From CAJCIY01 sp036379355 (lineage in GTDB: Bacteria; Actinomycetota; Actinomycetes; Mycobacteriales; CAJCIY01), in assembly GCA_036379355.1 (NCBI GenBank), contig DASVGV010000124.1, positions 1-14,180 on the forward strand: a DNA stretch of 14,180 nucleotides, written 5' to 3'. Both the position numbers and the translations under genes were made by a program. Positions 1 to 7,002 of the stretch are shown piece after piece; positions within the stretch are counted from its first letter, which is position 1, and the number at the start of each line of letters is the position of its first letter. Below the pieces are notes generated by a model. That model worked only from the letters and a program-made list of their open reading frames with translations, did no database searches and was not told the origin of the DNA.

Positions 1-927
1 TACCTGCTGTCGGTGCCGTTCTTCCACGCGACCGGCTGCCACTCGATCCTGGTCGCGAGCGTCGCCTCCGGTGGCCGGCTGGTGATCATGCACCACTGGG
101 ATCCGGAACGTGCGCTCGAGCTGATCGAGCGTGAGCGCGTGACCCTGTTCGGCGGCGTACCCACGATGGTCTGGCAGGTCCTGCAGTCGCCCAACTTCGA
201 CAAGGCCGATCTCTCGTCCGTGCAGTCGATCTCGTACGGCGGTGCGCCGGCAGCGCCCGAGCTGGTCCGCAAGATCGAGGAGATGTTCCCGGGACGCACA
301 CCCGGGAACGGCTACGGGCTGACCGAGACCTCGTCGGTGACGACCATGAACTCCGGCGTCGACTACATCCGCAAGCCCGACAGCGTCGGCGTCCCCGTGC
401 CCGTCTGCGACGTGCGGGTCGTCGGCGCGGACGGCGAGGACGTCCCGACCGGGGAGATCGGCGAGCTGTGGATCCAGGGGCCGAACATCGTGGTCGGCTA
501 CTGGGGCCGCGACGACGCGACGCAGGAGGCGTTCGGCGACCGGTGGTTCAAGTCCGGCGACGTCGCACGGCTCGACGACGAGGGCTTCGTCTACATCGTC
601 GACCGGGCGAAGGACATGCTGATCCGCGGCGGCGAGAACATCTACTGCGTCGAGATCGAGAACGTCCTGTTCGAGCACCCCGACGTCGCCGACGCCGGCG
701 TCATCGGCATCCCGCACCAGGAGCTCGGCGAGGAGGTCGGCGCGGTGATCGTGCTGCGGCCCGGAGCCACGACGACGGTCGAGGAGCTCCAGCAGCACGT
801 CGCGAAGAGCCTCGCGTCGTTCAAGGTGCCGGCGCACGTGTTCCTGCGCGAGGGGCCGCTGCCGCGCAACCCCGCCGGCAAGCTGCTCAAGCGCGAGATC
901 CGCGACGAGGTCCTCGCCGCGCACTGA
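1..927 (+). CDS. Acyl-CoA synthetase / AMP-dependent ligase, 5'-truncated by window edge
   Basis: The C-terminal 308 residues of an ANL-superfamily adenylating enzyme; the reading frame is already open at base 1 (Tyr-Leu-Leu-Ser), so the N-terminus with the P-loop lies outside the window. Visible motifs, numbered from base 1: YGLTETSS (105-112, the aromatic/ATP motif), WFKSGDVARL with the ribose-binding Asp at about 187, the hinge DRAKDMLIRGGENIY (from about 202) and the A10 motif PRNPAGKLLKRE with the likely catalytic Lys at about 294. This family makes an acyl-AMP from a carboxylic acid and ATP, then an acyl-CoA. The hinge and A10 sequences fit medium/long-chain fatty acyl-CoA ligases (FadD-like), but substrate cannot be read from this part. 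It ends with TGA at 925-927 and converges on the monooxygenase gene. Family confidence is high, substrate low. Confidence 0.93.
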   Translation, partial: YLLSVPFFHATGCHSILVASVASGGRLVIMHHWDPERALELIERERVTLFGGVPTMVWQVLQSPNFDKADLSSVQSISYGGAPAAPELVRKIEEMFPGRTPGNGYGLTETSSVTTMNSGVDYIRKPDSVGVPVPVCDVRVVGADGEDVPTGEIGELWIQGPNIVVGYWGRDDATQEAFGDRWFKSGDVARLDDEGFVYIVDRAKDMLIRGGENIYCVEIENVLFEHPDVADAGVIGIPHQELGEEVGAVIVLRPGATTTVEELQQHVAKSLASFKVPAHVFLREGPLPRNPAGKLLKREIRDEVLAAH

Positions 928-994
928 TCCGCGCGCCGACCCCGCCGCCCGACGGGCCCGTCGCCCACCGAGCCGCGGCGTACCCCCTCGTACC

Positions 995-1067
995 CCTCGT
1001 GTTGATCATGAAGTTCCAGTCACGACACGCCGGTCACGGTGACGGAAACATCATGATCAACACGGGG
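995..1067. repeat. Long imperfect palindrome between convergent genes
   Basis: The arms CCTCGTGTTGATCATGA (995-1011) and TCATGATCAACACGGGG (1051-1067) are inverted copies matching at 16 of 17 positions. A further inner stem, GTCAC (1019-1023) with GTGAC (1039-1043), continues the dyad. The arms are AT-richer than the neighbouring genes and contain the palindrome TGATCA. It lies between the 3' ends of two convergent genes. It could be a copy of a dispersed intergenic palindromic repeat or a bidirectional terminator; there is no clear T-run. Copy number in the genome is unknown. Confidence 0.75.
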
Positions 1068-1099
1068 TCGGGCGGTGCGGCGCGGCGGAGGCGTCCTCG

Positions 1100-2914
1100 T
1101 CAGGTGAAGGCGAGGCCCTCGAAGTCGCCGCTGCTGCGCCAGCCGTCGAGGTAGCGGAAGTACGCCACCGCGCCGGCCGGGTAGCCGACGTTGAACAGCG
1201 CCGCCGGGCCCGGGTCGTGCCCCTCGTTGTTGTAGTAGCCGGGCGTGCAGTCCGGCAGGCCGAGCATCCGCGGGCCGCCGGACATGAGCAGGTCGACCCA
1301 GGCGTCCTCGGCCTCGCGGGTCACCTCGACCCGCTGGTGGCCGCCGTCGCACGCGTGGGCGACGACCGCGGCGATGGTCTTGCCCGACTCGGTCAGGTTG
1401 TGCGGCACGTTCGAGATCAGGTTCGCGCCCTGGGTGAACTGCACGAGGAACAGGTTCGGGAAGCCGTGCACGTACGTGCCGTGCATCGAGCGCATGCCGC
1501 CGTCCCAGTGCTGCGTGAGCGTTTCGCCGCCACGCCCGTTCACCTCGAAGCCGGCCCGTCGCTTCAGCGGCGTGCCGACCTCGAAGCCGGACGCGTAGAT
1601 GATGCAGTCGACCTCGTACGCCTTCCCGCCGGCGACGACCGCCGTCTCGGTGATCTTCTCGACGCCCTTGCCGTCGGTGTGGACGAGGTGCGTCCCCGGC
1701 TGGTTGAACGCCTGCAGGTACTCGTCGTGGAAGCACGGCCGCTTGCACAGCTGCCGGTACCACGCCTTGAGGCCGTCGGCGGTCGCCTTGTCCGCCACGA
1801 CCTCGTCGGTACGGGCGCGGATCTCGCTCATCTTCTGGAAGTCGGAGTCCTCGAACGCCGCGAGCATGTTCGCGAGGCTGCGCTCCGACTCGGGCAGCGC
1901 CATGATCTTCGAGCGGATCCGCAGCGCGAGGTCGGTCCACCCGTCCTGGACCAGGTCCTCCTCGGCGTCGCCGCCCGTCTGGTTGGCGGCGAAGTTCTCC
2001 AGCCAGCGCTGCTGCCAGCCGGGCGTCGCGATCTCCGCGAACCACGTCGGGTCGATGTCGTGGTTGTCGCGGACGTCGACCGAGGACGGCGTGCGCTGGA
2101 AGACGTACAGCTCCTGGCAGGCGGCGGCGAGGTGCGGCACGCACTGCACCGAGGTCGCCCCGGTGCCGATGATCGCCACCCGCTTGTCACGCAACTTGGC
2201 CAGCGGCGCGCCGTGCGAGTCACCGCCGGTGTAGTCGTAGTCCCAGCGGCTGGTGTGGAACGAGTGGCCCCGGAACGACTCCAGCCCAGGGATTCCGGGC
2301 AGCTTCGGCACGTGCAACGGGCCGATGCCCATGCCCACGAACTGGGCCGTGAACGCGTCGCCGCGGTCGGTCCGCACGACCCACACCGACCGGTCGTCGT
2401 CCCACGTGAGGTCGGTCACCTCGGTGTGGAACAGGGCGTCCTCGTACAGGCCGTACTGGCGGGCGATGCGCTGGCAGTGCTCGAGGATCTCCGGCCCGTG
2501 CGCGTACTTCTCGGTGGGCATGTGCCCGGTCTCCTCGAGCAGCGGCATGTAGACCATCGACGCGGTGTCGCACTGCGCGCCCGGGTAGCGGTTCCAGTAC
2601 CAGGTGCCGCCGACGTCACCGCCCTTCTCGACGATGCGCACACTGTCGACGCCGGCCTCGCGCAGCCGCGCACAGGTGACCAGCCCCGCGAAGCCGCCGC
2701 CGACGAACGCGAACGTGACGTGGTCGGTCTTCGGCTCGCGCTCCACCCGCGGCGTGTACGGGTCGTCGAGGTAGTGACCCAGCTGGCCGGCGATGCGGAC
2801 GTACTGGTCGTTGCCGTCCGGCCGGATGCGCTTGTCGCGCTCCTCGGCGTACTTGCGCCGGAGCGTCTCGGGGTCGATCTGCAGAGCCTCAGTCGTCGCC
2901 GTCATGACCTGCAT
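1100..2914 (-). CDS. Flavin-containing / Baeyer-Villiger-type monooxygenase
   Basis: A 604-residue class B flavoprotein monooxygenase that uses FAD, NADPH and O2, typically to insert oxygen next to a carbonyl (ketone to ester or lactone). Seen: FAD Rossmann motif VGGGFAGL (71-78) after a roughly 65-residue N-terminal extension; GGTWYWNRYPGAQCD (102-116), typical of this family; the Baeyer-Villiger fingerprint FRGHSFHTSRWD (214-225, fitting FxGxxxHxxxW[P/D]); and the NADPH motif GTGATS (250-255). Length matches the longer phenylacetone/cyclohexanone monooxygenase relatives. The start is uncertain: ATG at 2914 has no clear Shine-Dalgarno, while an in-frame ATG at 2905 lies 7 bases after TGTAAT and could be leaderless, giving 601 residues. 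It is divergent from the EthD gene and convergent with the acyl-CoA ligase. Family assignment is firm; the substrate is unknown. Confidence 0.93.
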   Translation of the reverse strand: MQVMTATTEALQIDPETLRRKYAEERDKRIRPDGNDQYVRIAGQLGHYLDDPYTPRVEREPKTDHVTFAFVGGGFAGLVTCARLREAGVDSVRIVEKGGDVGGTWYWNRYPGAQCDTASMVYMPLLEETGHMPTEKYAHGPEILEHCQRIARQYGLYEDALFHTEVTDLTWDDDRSVWVVRTDRGDAFTAQFVGMGIGPLHVPKLPGIPGLESFRGHSFHTSRWDYDYTGGDSHGAPLAKLRDKRVAIIGTGATSVQCVPHLAAACQELYVFQRTPSSVDVRDNHDIDPTWFAEIATPGWQQRWLENFAANQTGGDAEEDLVQDGWTDLALRIRSKIMALPESERSLANMLAAFEDSDFQKMSEIRARTDEVVADKATADGLKAWYRQLCKRPCFHDEYLQAFNQPGTHLVHTDGKGVEKITETAVVAGGKAYEVDCIIYASGFEVGTPLKRRAGFEVNGRGGETLTQHWDGGMRSMHGTYVHGFPNLFLVQFTQGANLISNVPHNLTESGKTIAAVVAHACDGGHQRVEVTREAEDAWVDLLMSGGPRMLGLPDCTPGYYNNEGHDPGPAALFNVGYPAGAVAYFRYLDGWRSSGDFEGLAFT

Positions 2915-2957
2915 TACACACGGTCGCCGCCCGGCTCCGCCGCGGACCTCGGCTGGC

Positions 2958-2963
2958 TAGGGT
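2958..2963 (+). promoter_or_regulatory. Putative -10 box for leaderless EthD-family gene
   Basis: TAGGGT fits the actinobacterial TAnnnT -10 consensus and ends 7 bases before the ATG at 2971. No Shine-Dalgarno precedes that ATG, so transcription probably starts at or beside the start codon. No convincing -35 is visible. On the other strand TGTAAT (2917-2912) is a weaker candidate for the monooxygenase gene. Confidence 0.45.
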
Positions 2964-2970
2964 CCGGGTC

Positions 2971-3276
2971 ATGACTGTGAAGCTCATCGTCCTCTACACC
3001 CAGCCCGACGACCCCGCCGCGTTCGACGAGCACTACCGCTCGGTGCACGGCCCGCTGGTCGAGAAGCTGCCCGGCCTCGACCACTGGGAGTCGGCGAAGA
3101 TCGTCGCCGCGGCCGACGGCGGCGAGCAGACCTACTACCACACGGCCGCGCTCTGGTTCTCGAGTCCGGAGGCCATGCAGGCGGCGATGGGGTCGGACGA
3201 GGGCAAGGCGACTGCCGAGGACTACGGCACGATCGCGCCCCCCGGCTCACGCATGTTCGTCACCGCCGTCGACTAG
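2971..3276 (+). CDS. EthD-family small protein
   Basis: A 101-residue protein of the EthD family, a dimeric alpha/beta (ferredoxin-like) barrel fold found beside oxidative catabolic genes; the name comes from the ethyl tert-butyl ether degradation cluster. Seen: an N-terminal strand MTVKLIVLYT, then FDEHYRSVHGPLVEKLPGL (18-36), the usual EthD pattern of an aromatic-rich helix followed by a conserved His (here His26), and a second half-domain ending MFVTAVD. Full length is about 100 residues, as expected. It starts 56 bases from the monooxygenase gene on the opposite strand, so the two probably share a control region. The biochemical role of EthD proteins is not settled; a role alongside the monooxygenase is inference from position. 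Confidence 0.85.
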   Translation: MTVKLIVLYTQPDDPAAFDEHYRSVHGPLVEKLPGLDHWESAKIVAAADGGEQTYYHTAALWFSSPEAMQAAMGSDEGKATAEDYGTIAPPGSRMFVTAVD

Positions 3277-3291
3277 GCGGTCCGTCCGGCA

Positions 3292-3305
3292 CCGGCCTTC
3301 GCCGG
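3292..3305. other. Small GC hairpin downstream of EthD gene
   Basis: CCGGC-CTTC-GCCGG forms a perfect 5-bp stem with a 4-base loop, 15 bases after the EthD stop codon. It is nested in a wider dyad, GGTCCG (3279-3284) with CGGACC (3319-3324). There is no T-tract, so it is only a possible terminator between two converging genes. The rest of the 3277-3402 gap shows nothing convincing. Confidence 0.3.
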
Positions 3306-3402
3306 GATGGCCGCGACCCGGACCAGGTGGTCGGTGCTCAGGAACGCCGAGGCGGGCTACGCGAGGAGTTCGCCCGCATCGCCCGTCGCGTCGCGCCGTG
3401 AC

Positions 3403-5601
3403 TCAGCCGGCCTGAAGGGCGGCCACGTACGGAGTCGCGACCGCGAGCAGCTTCGCCGACACGTCCAGCCCGTAGGGCACCAGGACGTTCGTCGGCGTCG
3501 CCATCGGCACCTCGAACCGCCATTGCTGGCCGTCGACCTCGTCGGTGTGCGCGGGGCTGAAGTCGTTGTCGCTGTCCTGGGTGATCAGGAAGTGGATGCC
3601 GTTCTCGCCGATCGCACCCTGGAACGGCATGATCTTCCACGGCGGCACGTTCGGGTTCGCCGTCGGGTCGCCGTGCACCGCCTTCCCGGGGTCGCACACC
3701 AGGTCCGAGTACGCCGTCGGCCGCGGGAACTTCTGGACGGCCGGGTGGGTGTCCCAGTAGCGCTGCCAGTACGCGACGTACCCCGCCTGCACCTGGGTGC
3801 TGGTGCTCTTCTCGCCCGGCCACGGCCGCGGTGCCGGCGCGTCCCCGGTGCCGTCGTCGAAGCAGGCGTCGTCGCGGTAGTACGGGATGATCGCCACGTT
3901 GGCGCCGGTCACCGCGCTGGGGCTGGTCAGCTCGAAGTCGTACACCAGCCCGAAGCCCGGGCCGGCGACCTCCTCGGGGTTGTCGAGCGCCGAGCAGATC
4001 TCGTACGTCGGGTCGCAGACGTTGACCTCGGCCTTCGTGCCGGTCACCGGGATCGTGTCGACCTCGCCGACGTCGCTGTCGGGTTTGCCGTCGATCGCGA
4101 CGCCGCCGCTCTTCTTCAGGTTGTAGTACGTCGTCGCGACGCCGGGCTGGTAGTCCCAGTCCGTGTAGAGCCCGTCCGGGGGAATCGGGTGGACCCGCAG
4201 GTGGTAGGCGAACACGTCGGCGTCGCGGTAGTAGGTCTCGGTCTTCGTGACGTTGGTACCCGAGTCGGCTCCCCACACCTCCCGGATGGCGCGGACCGGA
4301 CCGGCGCGCCACCCGAGCAGGGAGGAGTTCATCTCCCAGTTGGTCTGCTCGTCCTCGAAGCCGACGAGGGAGATGTCGGAGTCGGGGCTCTGCTGGAACG
4401 CCCGGCCCTTCCACCGCGAGATGATGTTCGGCCCGTACTGCCCGCTGGTGCCGGGCTTGGTGACGTGGAGTCCCGTGACCAGCCACCGTCCGGTCGTGTC
4501 GATCTCGTACGTCGGCGTCGTGATCGTGAAGTCGTCGCGCGGGTTGGCGTCCTTCGAGGCGCGCGGGGCCGTGCCCGCCGGGTAGCCGCCGTCGTTGCCG
4601 GCCGCGGTGTCGCACACGGTCTCCGGCAGGTTGGGTCCGTACCCGGTGTTGCTGATGCCGATGGCGTTCGGGCTGCCGTGGGCGAACGAGTAGCGGTCGA
4701 TCCACTGGCTCGCGTCGGCGTTCGGACTCATGTGGACGTACCCGTTGGAGGCGTTGAACGACGAGCCGCCGGGCTGGGTGAACAGGTAGACGTACGTGTC
4801 GTGACCGGGGTTCACCGGGTCGGCGACCTGCACGACCTGGCCGTTCGCGGTGCCCTTCGGGGGCGCGGTCCCGTGCGGCGCGGCGGGGCCGGCGTCGCCG
4901 GCCATGAACGACAGCTGGTCGTCGGTGTCGAACAGGGGCTGCGGGTCCTGCATCGAGGTCAGGTAGTCCGCGGCCGTCTCCCCCGCACCGGGGGTCACCA
5001 GGCCGGAGGCGATGCCCGCCTGCACCTCGGCGAGGCTGTCGGCGAAGCGCGCGTCGCACGTGCCGAAGAGGCGCTTCCACGACTCCTGGCCGGCGTCGTG
5101 GGAGTCGGAGGTCCAGGCGTACGTCAGTTCCTCGTCGGTGCCCGAGTAGATGCCGAACGACGAGCGGCCGTTGGCCAGGAAGTACGGGAACCGCTGGTCC
5201 ACCTGCACCGGGATCTGCGCCCAGCCCGAGCGGGTCCAGTGGTACGCGGCCACCGTGTTCGGGTCGATCTTGGCGACACCGGGGAGGTCCGGCGGTACGA
5301 CGATCGTGCCGTTGTGCGCCGAGCGCAGGCCGACGCCGGGCAGGGCCGGCTCGCCCGGCTCCTGCGACGTGCCGGACGGGAACGGCGCGGCGACGCCGGT
5401 GGCCGCCGGTTCGGCCCAGCCGGGGATCTGCGATCCCTCCAGCACCACCGGTTCCGCGGCGCGGGCCGCCGCGAGCGCTGCGAGGCTCACCGTCGGGGCG
5501 GTCGCGGACCGTCCCGTCGACGCGAGCGCGGTCCCGGTGCCGGCCAGGCCGACAAGGACCGCGGAGACGGCGACGAGCAGAACGGGTCTCGGACGGTGCA
5601 C
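3403..5601 (-). CDS. Secreted protein of unknown function, 732 residues
   Basis: I do not recognise this family. The protein starts with a clear Sec signal peptide: basic MHRPRP, a hydrophobic stretch of about residues 7-26, and a likely cleavage after Ala-Leu-Ala at 27. The mature part is rich in Trp, Tyr, Asn, Asp and Gly, looks beta-rich, has about eight cysteines after the signal, and shows no further membrane segment, sortase motif or lipobox. The C-terminus lacks an anchor, so it is probably released or loosely wall-associated. GTG at 5601 is chosen because it begins the signal peptide and follows GGTGGGAC, a possible ribosome site. It lies 46 bases after the 157-residue gene on the same strand, so it may be the last gene of the sulfur operon or have its own promoter. 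An enzymatic or binding function cannot be assigned. Confidence 0.85.
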   Translation of the reverse strand: MHRPRPVLLVAVSAVLVGLAGTGTALASTGRSATAPTVSLAALAAARAAEPVVLEGSQIPGWAEPAATGVAAPFPSGTSQEPGEPALPGVGLRSAHNGTIVVPPDLPGVAKIDPNTVAAYHWTRSGWAQIPVQVDQRFPYFLANGRSSFGIYSGTDEELTYAWTSDSHDAGQESWKRLFGTCDARFADSLAEVQAGIASGLVTPGAGETAADYLTSMQDPQPLFDTDDQLSFMAGDAGPAAPHGTAPPKGTANGQVVQVADPVNPGHDTYVYLFTQPGGSSFNASNGYVHMSPNADASQWIDRYSFAHGSPNAIGISNTGYGPNLPETVCDTAAGNDGGYPAGTAPRASKDANPRDDFTITTPTYEIDTTGRWLVTGLHVTKPGTSGQYGPNIISRWKGRAFQQSPDSDISLVGFEDEQTNWEMNSSLLGWRAGPVRAIREVWGADSGTNVTKTETYYRDADVFAYHLRVHPIPPDGLYTDWDYQPGVATTYYNLKKSGGVAIDGKPDSDVGEVDTIPVTGTKAEVNVCDPTYEICSALDNPEEVAGPGFGLVYDFELTSPSAVTGANVAIIPYYRDDACFDDGTGDAPAPRPWPGEKSTSTQVQAGYVAYWQRYWDTHPAVQKFPRPTAYSDLVCDPGKAVHGDPTANPNVPPWKIMPFQGAIGENGIHFLITQDSDNDFSPAHTDEVDGQQWRFEVPMATPTNVLVPYGLDVSAKLLAVATPYVAALQAG

Positions 5602-5644
5602 GTCCCACCAACGGCGAGAGGCGCTGCTGGTGACGCGCCGGGAC
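5602..5644 (-). other. Interrupted dyad in gap before secreted-protein gene
   Basis: On the transcribed strand GTCCC (5644-5640) can pair with GGGAC (5606-5602), and CACCA (5632-5628) with TGGTG (5610-5606), enclosing a 17-base loop; the two 3' arms share one base. The 3' arm covers the presumed ribosome site GGTGGGAC of the secreted-protein gene. It could limit translation or act as a weak terminator for the upstream genes. There is no T-tract. Confidence 0.25.
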
Positions 5645-5647
5645 GGC

Positions 5648-6121
5648 TCAGCCGGTCTGCAGGCTGCGTACCTCGAGCCCTTCGGGCGCGATCGCGATCT
5701 GCACGTCGAACCCGTCCACGGTCAGGTCGAGGTGGTAGCGGCCGGGCATCCGGCACGACAGGCGCGCCGACTGCAGGATGCGCCCGGCGAACTGCGCGAG
5801 GACCTTGTTCACGTCGCTGGTCTCGCTCTGGAGGGTCTTGCCGCCCGGCGTGCGGCGGTAGATCGCCATGAGCAGCCGCTCGGTCTCCGCGCTGCCGATC
5901 TGCCGGGCCTTGCCGGTCTCCAGTGCGAGGACGCACACCTGCTCGAGCGCGGTCATCTGGTCGTCGGTGAGCTCCCCGTCGGCCGCCGACGAGGCGAGCA
6001 TCAGGTACGGGCCGGAGCGCTCGGGCGGGACCGCATCCGCGAACGCCACCGCGGTCTCGGCGAGCGCGATGGCCTCGTCGGCCGACAGCGCGAAGGTCTC
6101 GTCCACGAGCACGTCGCTCAC
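5648..6121 (-). CDS. Unrecognised 157-residue protein translationally coupled to cysH
   Basis: The start GTG (6121-6119) overlaps the cysH stop codon as GTGA, a classic coupling arrangement, so a role with CysH or in sulfur assimilation is likely by context. I do not recognise the family. The N-terminal 120 residues look helical and acidic (MSDVLVDETFALSADEAIAL, then a stretch ending LMAIYRRTPGGKTL), and the last 30 or so look like two or three strands (YHLDLTVDGFDVQIAIAPEG). It has no signal peptide or membrane segment, and only two cysteines (63 and 123), so no obvious metal or iron-sulfur site. It is probably cytoplasmic and small enough to be an accessory or regulatory subunit. Base composition and codon use look like its neighbours. 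That it is a real gene is well supported by the overlap; its function is unknown. Confidence 0.8.
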   Translation of the reverse strand: MSDVLVDETFALSADEAIALAETAVAFADAVPPERSGPYLMLASSAADGELTDDQMTALEQVCVLALETGKARQIGSAETERLLMAIYRRTPGGKTLQSETSDVNKVLAQFAGRILQSARLSCRMPGRYHLDLTVDGFDVQIAIAPEGLEVRSLQTG

Positions 6122-6954
6122 TCGAAGCCGGCCCCGCCGGCACGCGCCTCGGCGAAGATCGCCTCGGTCTCGTGCTCGAAGCTGCCCGTCTCGATGGGGC
6201 AGTGGATGCCGCACTCCTTCGGTGCCCCGGTCTCCCACCACCAGCGCCCGGCCCGGTCGTCCTCGCCCGGCTGGATCGGCCGCGTGCACGGGGCGCAGCC
6301 GAAACTGGTGTAGCCCTGCTCGTACAGCGGATGGGTGGGCACGCCGTTCGCGCGGATGTAGTCCCAGACCTCGTCGCCCTCCCAGTCGGCCAGGGCGTTG
6401 ATCTTGACGATGCCCTCGTGGTCGTGGTCCAGCTCGACCTTCTTGATCGCGGCACGCGAGGCCCACTGGTCGCGGCGCAGCCCGGTGAACCAGCCGTCCA
6501 CGCCCTGCAGCGCCTTCACGAGCGGGCGGACCTTGCGGATCTGGCAGCAGAGCATGCGCTCGGGCACGGAGTTGAGGAACAGGTTCGCGCCGCGCCGCCG
6601 GACCATCGCCTCGACCTCGGCCGCGTCCGGGAAGAGCACCTGCCACTGGGTTTCCGGGTAGTGGGCCCGTACCTCGTCGATGAACGCGTACGTCTCCTGC
6701 GGCAGGCGGCCCGTGTCGACCGTGATGACCCGGACGTCCGGCTTGATCTTGGCGGCCATGTCCAGCACGACCATGCCGTCGGACTGGAGCGCGGTGACGA
6801 TGGCGACCCGGTCGCCGAGAGCGCCGAGCGCCCACTCGATGACGTCCTCGGGTTCCTGGTCGTCGAGCTCGAGCGCGATCTCGCCGATCTCCAGGTCGTC
6901 GAAGACCACGCGGTCCTCACCGGTGAACGGGGACCAGTCCAGCTGTGCCGTCAT
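6118..6954 (-). CDS. cysH: Assimilatory adenylyl-sulfate (APS) reductase CysH
   Basis: A 278-residue cytoplasmic enzyme that reduces activated sulfate to sulfite, using thioredoxin-type reductant. Seen: a PP-loop-like ALQSDGMVVLDM (55-66); VDTGRLPQETY (79-89); the pair Cys136-Cys137 in LCCQIRKVRPL; TGLRRDQWASR (157-167); Cys220-x-x-Cys223 in FGCAPCTRP; and the catalytic Cys248 in KECGIH. The CC plus CxxC set binds a [4Fe-4S] cluster and marks the bacterial APS-using type rather than the cluster-free PAPS enzyme. ATG at 6954 follows GAGAGGCG at proper spacing. It lies 48 bases after sirA and overlaps the next gene by 4 bases, so it sits in the middle of an operon. An extra cysteine follows the catalytic motif (ECGIHC). 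No ATP sulfurylase gene is in the window. Confidence 0.95.
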   Translation of the reverse strand: MTAQLDWSPFTGEDRVVFDDLEIGEIALELDDQEPEDVIEWALGALGDRVAIVTALQSDGMVVLDMAAKIKPDVRVITVDTGRLPQETYAFIDEVRAHYPETQWQVLFPDAAEVEAMVRRRGANLFLNSVPERMLCCQIRKVRPLVKALQGVDGWFTGLRRDQWASRAAIKKVELDHDHEGIVKINALADWEGDEVWDYIRANGVPTHPLYEQGYTSFGCAPCTRPIQPGEDDRAGRWWWETGAPKECGIHCPIETGSFEHETEAIFAEARAGGAGFE

Positions 6955-7002
6955 CGTTTCGCCTCTCGCCGTGTCGTTCTCGTCTGCTCGCCGTTTCCGC
7001 GC

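Noticed and set aside
3277..3402. Short coding-like stretches on both strands in the EthD/secreted-protein gap (for example GLREEFARIARRVAP ending at a TGA on the + strand)
   Set aside because: They are at most a few tens of residues with no usable start, and overlap other frames. A gene remnant is possible but cannot be supported from the sequence alone.
3307..5871. Long open frame on the + strand opposite the secreted-protein gene
   Set aside because: It is rich in Arg, Val and Gly with no domain, runs across three minus-strand genes, and is a typical GC-rich antisense shadow. The minus-strand frame has a signal peptide and normal composition.
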